From Nocardia vulneris (GTDB taxonomy: Bacteria; Actinomycetota; Actinomycetes; Mycobacteriales; Mycobacteriaceae): a stretch of 64,000 nucleotides of DNA. The notes beneath the pieces are model-generated. The model was not told where the DNA came from. It did no database searches and saw only the letters and a list, made by a program, of their open reading frames with translations. The stretch is from NCBI RefSeq assembly GCF_001613425.1, contig NZ_BDCI01000007.1, positions 248,001 through 312,000 of the forward strand. Reading direction: 5' to 3'. The position numbers and the translations under genes are program-made. Positions 34,901 to 42,759 of the stretch are shown here, in pieces (the stretch's first letter is position 1; the number at the start of each line of letters is the position of its first letter).

Positions 34901-36154
34901 GACCAGGACCCACTTGTCGAGCGCGTCTTGCTCATCGGCGACTCGGATCTGGCCGTTCGGCTGAGCACCGCGCTCGGCGCGGTGGTGCCCACCGATCGCG
35001 TGCCGCACGGACCCGAGGCCGCGCGGCCACTGGTCGCGGCGGCGCTCGCGCGCGGACCTGCCGCACTGGTCCTGGTCTGGTCCGAAACCGGCTCGGCCGC
35101 TGTCGAATTCGACGGCGCCGCCGGGGCGGACAGCGCGGCCTCCGTCGGCCACGTGCTGGTGCTGCTCCAGCAGGTACTCGCGGCGGCGCACCCGCGCACC
35201 GTGACGATCGTGCTACCGGCACCGCGAGACCCGGCCGCGGGCACGCCACGGCTCGGCGAACTCGCGACATCGTGCGGGATCGCCGGGCTGGTGCGGTCGC
35301 TGCAACGCGAGTCCGAACGGACGGTGCGGCTGGTATGGGCCGACACCGACCACGCGGACCTGCCCGCGCTGTGCCGCCTACTCGTCACCGATGCCCCGGG
35401 CGTACCGGCCGAATTGCGGTTGTCCACAGACACTTTCGCCGTGCGCCGATTCGCGCACGCACGCCGCCGCTCGCTGCCGGCCACCGTGGATATCGCCGGA
35501 ACCTACGTGGTCACCGGTGGTTTGGGCGCGCTCGGTTCGATCGCGGTGCGCTGGCTGCTCGATTCCGGCGCCCGCGATGTCGTGGTGCTCACCCGGGCGC
35601 CGCGCCCGATTCCCGCATTGCTCGACGGATGGGAGGACCGGATCGTGGTCGTGCGCTGCGACGCCGCCGACCGTGGCGATCTCGCCAACGCGCTCAACGA
35701 CATCCGGGAGTGCGGGTCCACCATCCGCGGCGTCGTGCATGCGGCCGCCGACGGTACCGACGCGGCGTTCGGCGCCGTCACCCCCGCCGCGCTGGCGACG
35801 ATGTTCGCGCCCAAACTGCACGCCGCCCGCAATCTGATCGAGCTCACCGCCGCCGACCCGACGGATTTCGTCCTGCTGTGCTCGGCCACCACCGGTGCGC
35901 TCGGCGCGCCGGGCAGAGCGGCGGACGCCGCGGCCAACGCCGCGATGGACGCGCTGGCCTCGGTATACACCGGCCGCCGGGTGCTCAGCATCGGCTGGGA
36001 TCGATCGATGGCGGATCCGGACGGCCCCGCGCTGCCCCGCACCGGTGCCGCGCGGCGCGGCGCGGGCCTGCTCACCCAGGTGCTGCGCTACAGCGACACC
36101 TATCTCCTGACGACCGACGAGGTCGCTCCCGTACCCGCGTGCGAGGCCCCGTGA
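31925..36154 (+). CDS. Type I PKS-like multidomain protein with inactivated KS, AT and KR sites
   Basis: A 1409-residue protein with the order KS-AT-DH-KR and no internal ACP. KS-like (residues 5 to about 265) begins IVGIGCRISG, but the active-site block reads LDSAQASF (Gln117 where Cys belongs), and the segment carrying the two KS histidines (EAHGTGT and NIGHTQ) is missing. AT-like (about 370-660) has AVAGHGLGELA: Gly471 replaces the nucleophilic Ser of GHSxG. DH-like (about 730-960) keeps His733 and Asp882. KR-like (about 1190-1390) keeps the TGGLGALG loop and SATTG serine but has RAADAAANAAMDALA, with Asp1334 where Tyr belongs. Start ATG overlaps the ACP stop; the FAAL start overlaps its stop. 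A non-catalytic scaffold, or a DH-only enzyme, is the likeliest reading. Confidence 0.8.
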   Translation: MTAAGVSIVGIGCRISGAASAGEYWRMLHARPPVAVAGIEPFDHDWFGLSAREHAAMAAAQRLAMTVAIEALDDAGIGYRAPGSSAAVLFGAGAGTADLLSTALDLHGPSLTLDSAQASFLTALGMAVRLLDDAAVPFAIVGGVTAPPPNPLSTSEIHTSGTEPEHCAVVILQRTADAARDGNRQYAQIAEVAFGAHGHPAAPAERANSAAAPPVATVGELVEAALRIYHGDRPLEPDAAETPTAAAALVQVSVRAGGSTYAEVVLRRSPATGAERGYEPPVLIPVTGRDNAELRAQAQRYAMRLERTAGGAAPASVREFAAAAARLIPERARAVVLAQDRDDAMTQLHALAHGEASTAVLGPSSARRPGRLLFLFSGQSALHVAMGRALAARHRVFAAALAETAETIVAAGGPRSWTPKHGFALAAPGGSAASGAHPSALVVPALFTFQVAVTELLSAWGIRPAAVAGHGLGELAAAAVSGALPLADAARVVVQHSRLPAPGSTAAALLTATPEDAAKLIEPLRGHVHLAAVNGPRAVLVTGSARYIETVIRRAKRRNMFARRLTDDADPHGRTGAVPAGFLDALAGLRPAAPHTPMYSTVRHGAVLTGPATDGRYWAENASGTVQLAAALAHAAVDGVTTVVEIAPQPVLSPAVRAYPDFRDAVYPVATRADEAGDLLACLARLHLDGRPVDWSAQGPFVAAPRRIWRRPRTLPDPRTAAPTLPADELVDHVVCGTPTVSAAFWLRILLRHAGADATVLSDFVVHEQAEFAVLPRVRYRALDSEGSLRAEVTDGAALASARPGGDPTPADIVAWMRVVDTNRAGRHRMRVVAPAAFYDELRCRRLAYGPRLRVLRGIALGSEQAVGLFDAAELHSTATVDGCLQLLAATGYEDAPADAIPLPVGIESAWLSAEPRRTVLEAHAFLRTRSTTGLLGDVIGTDQHGVPCLALSGVRIRFAAPDIPAADAPRPVERPFSFRQETWQPGDLPDLDQDPLVERVLLIGDSDLAVRLSTALGAVVPTDRVPHGPEAARPLVAAALARGPAALVLVWSETGSAAVEFDGAAGADSAASVGHVLVLLQQVLAAAHPRTVTIVLPAPRDPAAGTPRLGELATSCGIAGLVRSLQRESERTVRLVWADTDHADLPALCRLLVTDAPGVPAELRLSTDTFAVRRFAHARRRSLPATVDIAGTYVVTGGLGALGSIAVRWLLDSGARDVVVLTRAPRPIPALLDGWEDRIVVVRCDAADRGDLANALNDIRECGSTIRGVVHAAADGTDAAFGAVTPAALATMFAPKLHAARNLIELTAADPTDFVLLCSATTGALGAPGRAADAAANAAMDALASVYTGRRVLSIGWDRSMADPDGPALPRTGAARRGAGLLTQVLRYSDTYLLTTDEVAPVPACEAP

Positions 36155-37884
36155 CCGACCCGATGCGCAACAGTCTCGCCGTGCGAGTAGCCGAACAGGC
36201 CGCGTCGCACCCGGATGTCATCGCGTACACCGAACTGCGGTACCGGATGCACGAACGTCTGCCGCACTCGATCACCTACGCCCGTTTGCACTCCGCGGCA
36301 GGCGAACTCGCCGCACGACTGCGCGGCGCGAGCGCCCCGGGTGATCGGGTCGCGATCCTCTGCGCGCACGGACTCGACTACGCCGTCGCGTTTCTCGCCT
36401 GCCTGTACAGCAATCGCATTGCGGTACCGCTGTTTCCGGCTGCGGGCACGCGGAACCGGGAACGATTGCACGCCGTCCTCGCCGACGCCCGGCCGACCGC
36501 CGCCCTGCTCGCGCACAGCGACGTGACCAGTCCGGCAGTGCTCGGACCAGGACTCGGCCAGGTGGTACGGCTGCCACCCGACGTGTCCGTGACACCCGCC
36601 GTGCCACCGGGCAATTCGGCGGAGCCCGTGATCGACCCGCTGCGCGGCACGCTGGCCTACCTGCAGTACACCTCCGGATCGACGCAGGCACCGACCGGCG
36701 TCCAGGTGACCCATGCCAACATGGCCGCGGCCCTGGAACAACTGTGCCACGCGCTGGCGCCCACACCGGACAAGCCCATCCTGACCTGGTTGCCGTTCTT
36801 CCACGACATGGGCCTGATCCTCGGTCTGTCCCTACCGCTCTACTGCGGGGTGCCCGGCTACACGATGGCGCCCGCCGAGTTCGTGAAGCGGCCGATCCGC
36901 TGGCTGCGGGCCGTCAGCGACTATCGGGTCGGCATCACCGGCGGGCCCAACTTCGGTCTTTCCCTGACGGTTTCGGCGACCACGCCGCAGGAGCGGGCGG
37001 GTTTGGACCTGTCCGGGCTCGATCTGCTGCTGAACGGCTCCGAGCCGGTGCGCGCCGAGGCGCTCGACGAATTCAGCACCGCCTTCCTCGATTACGGCTT
37101 CCGGCAGCACGCGCACACGCCGGGCTTCGGGCTCGCCGAAGCCACGCTGACGGTCACCGTCTGCGCCCGGGACGAAGAGCCGGTGGCGCAGCGCTTCGAC
37201 CGTGCCGCGCTGGCCGAGGGCCGAGTGGTCGCGCTGGTGCCCGGGGACGAACCGTTCGGTGGCGCGGCGCTCGTCGGCTGCGGCGTGCCCGCCGGACAGG
37301 ACGTGCGGATCGTGCACCCGCTCACCCAGGTCGAGCTGCCGACCGGCCGGGTCGGAGAGATCTGGGTGGCGGGCGCCAACGTCTGCGACGGCTACTTCGG
37401 CAGGCCCGACGCCACCGCCGAGACCTTCCAGGCCGCCCTGGCCGGCAGCGACGTGCACTGGTTGCGCACCGGTGACCTGGGCTTCTGGTTCGACGATCAG
37501 CTCTATATCGCGGGTCGCCGCAAGGACGTCGTGGTGGTCGACGGCCGCAATCACTATCCACCCGATATCGAGGCGACGGTGGAGGCGTGCGCGCCGGAGG
37601 TCAGGCCGGGACACGTGACGGTGTTCGGGCACGACGACGGACGCCGGGAGGACCTCGTGGTGGTCGCGGAGCTGAGCACCGTCGAAGCCGTCGAACCCAC
37701 CGAGTTCTCGGTGCTCGCCCGCCGGATCCGCGCGGCGGTCGCAGCCGCGCACGAGGTGCTGCCCGGCGCGGTGCTCCTGGTCGAACCGGGCCGCATACCC
37801 AAGACCACCAGCGGCAAGCTGCGGCGCGGCGAGTGCCGGGCCCGCTACCTCGCCGGGCGCCTCGACCCGGTCGCGATGATCTGA
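36151..37884 (+). CDS. Fatty acyl-AMP ligase (FAAL)
   Basis: A 577-residue ANL enzyme of FAAL length and pattern. LQYTSGSTQAPTGVQVTH is the P-loop, WLPFFHDMGLILG the FAAL-typical FHDMGL block, PGFGLAEAT the A5 motif, WLRTGDLGFW A7 and IAGRRKDVVVVDGRNHYP A8; KTTSGKLRR holds the A10 lysine. FAALs activate a fatty acid as acyl-AMP and hand it to a carrier protein instead of CoA. The GTG at 36151 overlaps the PKS-like stop (GTGA). With the ACP at 31686 it forms a plausible acyl loading pair. Confidence 0.88.
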   Translation: MTDPMRNSLAVRVAEQAASHPDVIAYTELRYRMHERLPHSITYARLHSAAGELAARLRGASAPGDRVAILCAHGLDYAVAFLACLYSNRIAVPLFPAAGTRNRERLHAVLADARPTAALLAHSDVTSPAVLGPGLGQVVRLPPDVSVTPAVPPGNSAEPVIDPLRGTLAYLQYTSGSTQAPTGVQVTHANMAAALEQLCHALAPTPDKPILTWLPFFHDMGLILGLSLPLYCGVPGYTMAPAEFVKRPIRWLRAVSDYRVGITGGPNFGLSLTVSATTPQERAGLDLSGLDLLLNGSEPVRAEALDEFSTAFLDYGFRQHAHTPGFGLAEATLTVTVCARDEEPVAQRFDRAALAEGRVVALVPGDEPFGGAALVGCGVPAGQDVRIVHPLTQVELPTGRVGEIWVAGANVCDGYFGRPDATAETFQAALAGSDVHWLRTGDLGFWFDDQLYIAGRRKDVVVVDGRNHYPPDIEATVEACAPEVRPGHVTVFGHDDGRREDLVVVAELSTVEAVEPTEFSVLARRIRAAVAAAHEVLPGAVLLVEPGRIPKTTSGKLRRGECRARYLAGRLDPVAMI

Positions 37885-37945
37885 GCTGCGCCGAAACACC
37901 GCCGAGGTCCCGCTGATCGGGCGCGTCGGCCGCCAAGATGAGGGC

Positions 37946-38335
37946 ATGGCGACCGAGACGATTTCCGTGCAGTGGAAGGCCGAGCCCGAGGAGCACGACT
38001 ATCCGGCCGCGGCCGACTACCTGGAGTTGCTGGCCGGGCCGAAGATCGTGCGCGCCGTGGTGGACGACCTGCGGGCCGCACCCCTGTCGTACAAGAAGGC
38101 CAAGGATATTCTGCGGGCCGCCCGGCTGGAACTGCTGCCGCCGGAGAACGCGCACGTGCGGCGGGACCTGATCAAGATCAACAATGGTAAGTCGCTGTCA
38201 CCGATCCTGTTGGTGCGCGGCGACTTTCGCACCGGCACCCCGTTGGTGATCGCCGACGGCTACCACCGGGTGTGCGCCATCCACTGGGCCGATGAGAACA
38301 TCGCCATTCCCGCGAAGATCGCCGCCCTGCCGTGA
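37946..38335 (+). CDS. Small ParB/sulfiredoxin-like fold protein of unknown function
   Basis: A 129-residue soluble protein. The C-terminal half (LIKINNGKSLSPILLVRGD, then LVIADGYHRVCAI) resembles the ParB/sulfiredoxin fold, in which a GxxR/H loop binds nucleotide; the GYHR motif here would be that loop. No DNA-binding helix-turn-helix is present. The ATG at 37946 lies 61 bases after the FAAL stop, and the stop overlaps the antiporter GTG. Role unknown; the coupling suggests it serves the antiporter or shares a stress response (inference). Confidence 0.55.
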   Translation: MATETISVQWKAEPEEHDYPAAADYLELLAGPKIVRAVVDDLRAAPLSYKKAKDILRAARLELLPPENAHVRRDLIKINNGKSLSPILLVRGDFRTGTPLVIADGYHRVCAIHWADENIAIPAKIAALP

Positions 38336-39483
38336 CCTTCTCCACCCTCGCGCTGGTGCTCGCACTGGGCCTGTGCGGTCCGCTGCTCGCGCTGCGCAGT
38401 GCGTGGCACCTGCCGGTGGTACTCGGCGAGGTAGTCGCGGGAATCGTGTTCGGCGCCACCGGATTCGGCGTGCTGCACAGCGCGGATCCGATCTTCACGT
38501 TCCTGGCGGACATGGGTTTCGCGGTGGTCATGTTCGTCGCGGGCACCCACGTGCCGGTGCGCGACCCGACGGTGCGCGCCGCGCTCGGGGTGGGCGCACT
38601 GCGGGCGGTGCTCGTCGGATTGCTCGCGGTGCCAGCGGGTTTCGGCATCGCCCACTGGTTCGGCACCGGGCACGGCGCGATGTACGCGGTGCTGCTCGCG
38701 TCGTCCTCGGCGGCGCTGGTGCTGCCGATCATCGACTCGCTCGGGCTGCGCGGTAAGCCGGTGCTCGCGTTGACCGCGCAGGTCGCGATCGCCGACACCG
38801 TCTGTGTGGTCGCGCTGCCGTTGGCGATCGATCCCGGGCACGCGGGGCGGGCCGCGCTCGGTGCGCTCGCGGTATCCGCCTGTGCCGTCCTACTTTTCGC
38901 GCTCTTGCGCTGGGTGGAGCAGTCGGGTGCGCGGCGGCGGGTGCACCGGATCTCCGAGGATCGCGGACTCGCCCTGGAGCTGCGCGTCAGCCTCGCGGTG
39001 CTGTTCGCGCTGTGCGCGGTCGCCACGCAGACCCGCGTCTCGATCATGCTGGCGGGTTTCGCCGCCGGACTGGCCGTGGCCGCGGTCGGCGAACCGCGGC
39101 GGGTGGCGCGCCAGCTCTTCGCCATCAGCGACGGCTTCCTCGCGCCGCTGTTCTTCGTCTGGCTCGGCGCCCGGCTCAATCTGCGGGACTTCGGCGAACA
39201 TCCGAGACTGATCGCCCTGGGTCTGGCGCTGGGCGCCGGCGCGCTTCTGGTCCATCTGGCCCCGCGCCTGGCCGGGCAGCCGGTCGGGTACGGCGCGCTC
39301 GCGGCCGCGCAGATCGGAGTGCCGGTCGCCGCCGTCACGGTCGGTACCGAGTTGCACGTACTGGTGGCCGGGGAGGCCGCGGCACTGATGCTGGGCGCGC
39401 TCTGCACGATCGCCGCCGGCGCGGTCGCGGCGAGCCGGCTCGCGGCCCGGGCGGCGCAGACGGACAGCACAAACGAGCGCTGA
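38332..39483 (+). CDS. Cation:proton antiporter (CPA2 family)
   Basis: A 383-residue membrane protein with about 11-12 hydrophobic helices and the Na+/H+ exchanger domain pattern: HLPVVLGEVVAGIVFGATGF at the start, ADMGFAVVMFVAGTHV, an ASSSAALVLPIIDSLG block and FLAPLFFVWLGARLNLRDF. The usual CPA2 signature aspartates appear in QVAIADTVCV. There is no C-terminal RCK/TrkA domain. It exchanges Na+ or K+ for H+ at the cell membrane. The GTG start overlaps the preceding stop (GTGA). Confidence 0.85.
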   Translation: MTFSTLALVLALGLCGPLLALRSAWHLPVVLGEVVAGIVFGATGFGVLHSADPIFTFLADMGFAVVMFVAGTHVPVRDPTVRAALGVGALRAVLVGLLAVPAGFGIAHWFGTGHGAMYAVLLASSSAALVLPIIDSLGLRGKPVLALTAQVAIADTVCVVALPLAIDPGHAGRAALGALAVSACAVLLFALLRWVEQSGARRRVHRISEDRGLALELRVSLAVLFALCAVATQTRVSIMLAGFAAGLAVAAVGEPRRVARQLFAISDGFLAPLFFVWLGARLNLRDFGEHPRLIALGLALGAGALLVHLAPRLAGQPVGYGALAAAQIGVPVAAVTVGTELHVLVAGEAAALMLGALCTIAAGAVAASRLAARAAQTDSTNER

Positions 39484-39511
39484 GATCTCGGCGCGTTCGG
39501 TGAGGCGTGCT

Positions 39512-39967
39512 CTAGTCGTCGGGTCGACCGAGGTCGTCGAGCGGGCCGGCGTCGTCGGTGCGGCCGAGTAGGCGATCGGTCTCGCGGCGTTCCCGTTTGG
39601 TGGGGCGGCCGGAGCCGCGATCGCGGCGCGGCATGGCGGCGAGGAGTTCGCGGGAGGGCGGCGGCGGGGAGCGGTCGATCAGGCATTGGGCGGCGATCGG
39701 AGCGCCGACCCGTTTGGTGACGATGCGCTCGACGATCACGATGCGTTCGATGCCGCCGCTGCGGATGCGCACCTCGTCGCCGGGTTTGACCGGCTGGGCG
39801 GGCTTGGCCGCGGTGCCGTTGACGCGTACGTGTCCGCCGCGGCACGCTTCGGCGGCGGCGGATCTCGTCTTGAACAGGCGCACGGCCCAAGTCCAGGAAT
39901 CGACTCGGGCCTGCGTCGCAGTATTCGTAGTTCCGTGGGTACGGATGCCGTTATCGGCGCGGGGCAC
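39512..39967 (-). CDS. S4-domain RNA-binding protein (Hsp15-like)
   Basis: A 151-residue basic protein. Residues about 20-75 form an S4 domain: RVDSWTWAVRLFKTRSAA, GGHVRVNGTAAKP and VKPGDEVRI. The C-terminal third is Arg/Asp-rich (RRDRGSGRPTKRERRETDR). Hsp15-like S4 proteins bind stalled 50S subunits or other structured RNA. No ATG is available upstream of the S4 core, so the GTG at 39967 is used; it is 3 bases after the NlpC/P60 stop, although no strong ribosome site precedes it. Confidence 0.82.
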   Translation of the reverse strand: MPRADNGIRTHGTTNTATQARVDSWTWAVRLFKTRSAAAEACRGGHVRVNGTAAKPAQPVKPGDEVRIRSGGIERIVIVERIVTKRVGAPIAAQCLIDRSPPPPSRELLAAMPRRDRGSGRPTKRERRETDRLLGRTDDAGPLDDLGRPDD

Positions 39968-39970
39968 GCT

Positions 39971-40636
39971 TTACACGATACGGCGCGCGGTGACCACCTG
40001 ATCGGCGCGCAGCGAAGTGTAGGTGACCGGCTCGCCGGACTGCACCGCGTTCAGCAGCTTGCCGTCACCCGCGTAGATGCCGACGTGGGCACCGCCGTTG
40101 GTCACGACGATGTCGCCGGGCTGCAGATTGTGGAAGGCCACCGGAGCGCCGACGTGCGACTGCTCGAAGCTGGTGCGGGGGAGTTCGACGCCGGCCTGAC
40201 GGTAGGCCCACTGGACCAGACCCGAGCAGTCGAAGTTCGACGGGCCCGCGGCACCCCAGGAGTACATCGCGCCGACCTTGGTCTTGGCGGCATCCAGGGC
40301 GATATCGCTGGCGCTGGGCGCGGGGTTGAACATACCGGGCAGGTTCGGCGCAAAGTTCGGCACGCCGGGCGCGACCTGCTGCTGGGCGCCGGGGGCCTGC
40401 GCGTTCGGCATCGCCGAGACAGCCTGCTGGATCTGCTGATTGAGTTGCTGGACCGGCGCCTCGTATTCCTGCGGGACAGGAACATCGAAGTTGCCGACAC
40501 CGGGAATGTTGATGGTCGCGGCCATCGCCGGGATCGCGGGCATGGCCCCGGTCGTTGCGGCCAGCGCGCCCATCACGACGGCACCCTTGACGGAATTCGG
40601 CAAGCGAGAATCCCGCTGCAAGCTGTGTTTACCCAC
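39971..40636 (-). CDS. Secreted NlpC/P60 peptidoglycan endopeptidase
   Basis: A 221-residue exported enzyme. Residues 1-40 form a signal peptide ending MAA; a Pro/Gln-rich linker with a NFDVPVPQEYEAP stretch follows; residues about 110-221 are the NlpC/P60 domain, with SNFDCSGLVQWAY (Cys137) and GGAHVGIYAGDG (His184). These enzymes cleave the stem peptide between D-Glu and meso-diaminopimelate, like RipB or RipD. The GTG at 40636 is the only sensible start. A structured leader upstream resembles a c-di-AMP riboswitch, a known arrangement for actinobacterial wall hydrolases. Confidence 0.87.
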   Translation of the reverse strand: MGKHSLQRDSRLPNSVKGAVVMGALAATTGAMPAIPAMAATINIPGVGNFDVPVPQEYEAPVQQLNQQIQQAVSAMPNAQAPGAQQQVAPGVPNFAPNLPGMFNPAPSASDIALDAAKTKVGAMYSWGAAGPSNFDCSGLVQWAYRQAGVELPRTSFEQSHVGAPVAFHNLQPGDIVVTNGGAHVGIYAGDGKLLNAVQSGEPVTYTSLRADQVVTARRIV

Positions 40637-40639
40637 CGA

Positions 40640-40830
40640 GCTACGTCTCCGATCTTCGTGCTCTCCCGCCGACCGGGCAGCTGACCAGAAAATGGCCGCA
40701 AGGCATCACCGTCACCAACACACTCGGGTGATCCCGGCACGACAGCCGGGTAGATGGCCCCGACAGCCGATAAGGCGGTAACTCCGTGGCGCCGCTTCTC
40801 TTTCGAAACGACAGGACTCCACTAAGTCAC
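40640..40830 (-). ncRNA. Candidate ydaO-type (c-di-AMP) riboswitch leader
   Basis: On the minus strand the leader ends with GTCAGCTGCCCGGTCGGCGG and then GAGAGCACGAAG before the gene, very like the 3' block of ydaO-type riboswitches seen before actinobacterial rpf and NlpC/P60 genes. Upstream are an ACGGAGTTACCG element and a CCCGGC-N6-GCCGGG hairpin (40733-40750). I could not fold it or compare it with a covariance model, so the boundaries are rough. Confidence 0.5.
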
Positions 40831-41012
40831 GAAGAGATTACGATGCCGACGCGGTGTTGTCCAGCGCACAGACCAGCATGTTTTAAGCCGAACTGAAAGT
40901 GCCTGGACGATCGCCCGAAATTGCGACACGCCCAGCGGGTCACGACACGATATCGCGCCGCGCGCGGGGGTCACGGAACGGCGCGCGACGGGACGAATCG
41001 GACAGGGAGGCC
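40831..41012. other. Gap upstream of the NlpC/P60 leader
   Basis: About 180 bases that should hold the promoter for the minus-strand leader. The stretch 40790-40890 is A/T-rich for this genome. No gene is seen. Confidence 0.3.
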
Positions 41013-41291
41013 TCAGAATTCGCGACCGGCGGAACGTGGGCCGTCGCCGCCGAGCGCCTGTTCCAGCTCGACGATCCGGCGCTGCGCGTCGGCCAGGCCG
41101 ACCTCGAGCTGACCGAGCGCCATCACCAGCGGCCCCACCGCGAGGTCGGCCACCAGCTGGGGATCGTCATAGCCGCGTTCTATCGCGACGAGGATGTTGG
41201 ACCGAATGCGCCGCGCCACGGTGGCGCCGGCCGGTACGTTCCAGGACTCGACCACCTCGGCGGTGGTGGTCGGGGTGGGTTCGTCGGACAT
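41013..41291 (-). CDS. Conserved hypothetical small protein (92 aa)
   Basis: A 92-residue acidic protein starting MSDEPTPTTTAEVVESW at the ATG at 41291, with GGAGGGG 2-3 bases upstream. NVPAGATVARRIRSNILVAI is followed by a long C-terminal helix (LEVGLADAQRRIVELEQAL) that could form a coiled coil. No motif points to a function. It is divergent from the AAA ATPase across 147 bases. Confidence 0.6.
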   Translation of the reverse strand: MSDEPTPTTTAEVVESWNVPAGATVARRIRSNILVAIERGYDDPQLVADLAVGPLVMALGQLEVGLADAQRRIVELEQALGGDGPRSAGREF

Positions 41292-41438
41292 GCCCCTCCG
41301 ATACTCGCTGGAATCGCCCTCAGCGTAGTGACTTCCGCAGTACAAGAGCAATCGTGCAATACCCACCGCTAGTCGTATCTAGGACACGCCGTAGATATCG
41401 GCAGATTTCCCGGACCGGACGAGCTACGGTGTGCGGGT

Positions 41439-42620
41439 ATGGACCCCGTGCGGAATCCGTATGCTCCCGGAGCCGGACAGCGCCCACCCGAATTGGCCGG
41501 GCGCGACAAGCAACTCACCGCTTTCGACATCGTGCTGGAGCGCGTCGCGCGGGGCCGCCCGGAACGCAGCGTGATGCTCACCGGGCTGCGCGGCGTCGGA
41601 AAGACGGTGCTGCTCAACCAACTTCGCTCCGCCGCCATCTCCCGCGGCTGGGGCACCGGCAAGATCGAGGCGCGGCCGGACCAGGAACTGCGCCGCCCGC
41701 TGTCCTCCGCGCTGCACATGGCGGTGCGCGCGATCGCGATGGCGCATCGCAATCCGGAGCGGGTCGACGACTTCCTCGGCATCCTCAAGGCCTTCGCGCT
41801 GCGCGCCACCGCGGACAAGGGCATGCGGGAACGCTGGCAGCCCGGCATCGACGTGCCCGCGGTCACCGGGCGCGCCGATTCCGGTGACATCGAGATCGAT
41901 CTGGTCGAGTTGTTGGTCGAGGCCGCGGCGCTGGCCGGCGAAATCGGTGTCGGCATCGCGATTTTCATCGATGAGATGCAGGATCTCGGCCCGGCCGACA
42001 TTTCCGCGATCTGCGGCGCCTGCCACGAATTGAGCCAGGACGCGGCGCCGCTCATCGTGGTCGGCGCCGGACTGCCGCATCTGCCCGCGGTGCTGTCCGC
42101 CTCGAAGAGCTACTCCGAGCGCCTGTTCAGCTATCACCGCATCGACCGGCTCGACCGCGCAGCCGCCGATCTGGCGTTGATCGCGCCCGCGCAGCGCGAA
42201 GAGGTGAAGTTCACCGACGACGCCCTGGACGCGCTGTACCAGCGGGCCGACGGATATCCGTACTTCGTGCAGGCCTACGGCAAAGCGGCCTGGGACCAGG
42301 CGCCGGAGAGTCCGATCACCGCCGAGGACGTGGACGTGGCCGCGCCGAGCGCGGAAGAGGAACTAGCGGTGGGCTTCTTCGGTTCCCGTTACGAACGGGC
42401 AACGCCCGCCGAGCGAGAGTACATGCGCGCCATGGCCGATCTGGCCGGCGACGACGGTCCGGTCGCCACCGCGGCGGTGGCCGGCGAACTCGGCCGCAAA
42501 CCGGCCTCGCTCTCGCCGGCCCGGGACGGACTGATCAAGAAGGGGCTCATCTATTCGGCCGAGCGCGGCACCATCGGCTTCACGGTCCCGCACTTCGGCC
42601 GCTACCTCCGCAGCGTCTGA
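41439..42620 (+). CDS. AAA+ ATPase with C-terminal winged helix (Orc1/Cdc6- or ATPase-2-like)
   Basis: A 393-residue STAND/AAA-like ATPase. GLRGVGKTVLL is Walker A near residue 50, IAIFIDEMQDL is Walker B with the catalytic Glu, VVGAGLPHLP holds the sensor 1 region, and the C-terminal 80 residues (ELGRKPASLSPARDGLIKKG) form a winged-helix domain. Such stand-alone proteins are common in actinobacteria; their targets are mostly unknown. The start is the ATG at 41439. No toxin or partner gene is adjacent in the same direction. Confidence 0.8.
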   Translation: MDPVRNPYAPGAGQRPPELAGRDKQLTAFDIVLERVARGRPERSVMLTGLRGVGKTVLLNQLRSAAISRGWGTGKIEARPDQELRRPLSSALHMAVRAIAMAHRNPERVDDFLGILKAFALRATADKGMRERWQPGIDVPAVTGRADSGDIEIDLVELLVEAAALAGEIGVGIAIFIDEMQDLGPADISAICGACHELSQDAAPLIVVGAGLPHLPAVLSASKSYSERLFSYHRIDRLDRAAADLALIAPAQREEVKFTDDALDALYQRADGYPYFVQAYGKAAWDQAPESPITAEDVDVAAPSAEEELAVGFFGSRYERATPAEREYMRAMADLAGDDGPVATAAVAGELGRKPASLSPARDGLIKKGLIYSAERGTIGFTVPHFGRYLRSV

Positions 42621-42728
42621 GATCGCGGCGACCGGCGAATCAGGCTGTCTATCAAGATCATTAGAGATCCATAGAAACCAATCGACCCGAAGCCCTACCG
42701 GCCGGTAACTAAAGTTCTTACACTCGAA

Positions 42729-42744
42729 TGTGATCCTGATCACG
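42729..42744. promoter_or_regulatory. CRP-like site upstream of fadE10
   Basis: TGTGA-TCCTGA-TCACG matches the CRP palindrome TGTGA-N6-TCACA except for the last base, and its inner part GTGATC-CT-GATCAC is a perfect palindrome. It ends 15 bases before the fadE10 ATG, so a bound protein would block rather than activate. Confidence 0.4.
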
Positions 42745-42759
42745 TCCGAGGAGGACATC

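Noticed and set aside
39484..39511. Terminator between the antiporter and S4 genes
   Set aside because: The 28-base gap has no hairpin worth calling.
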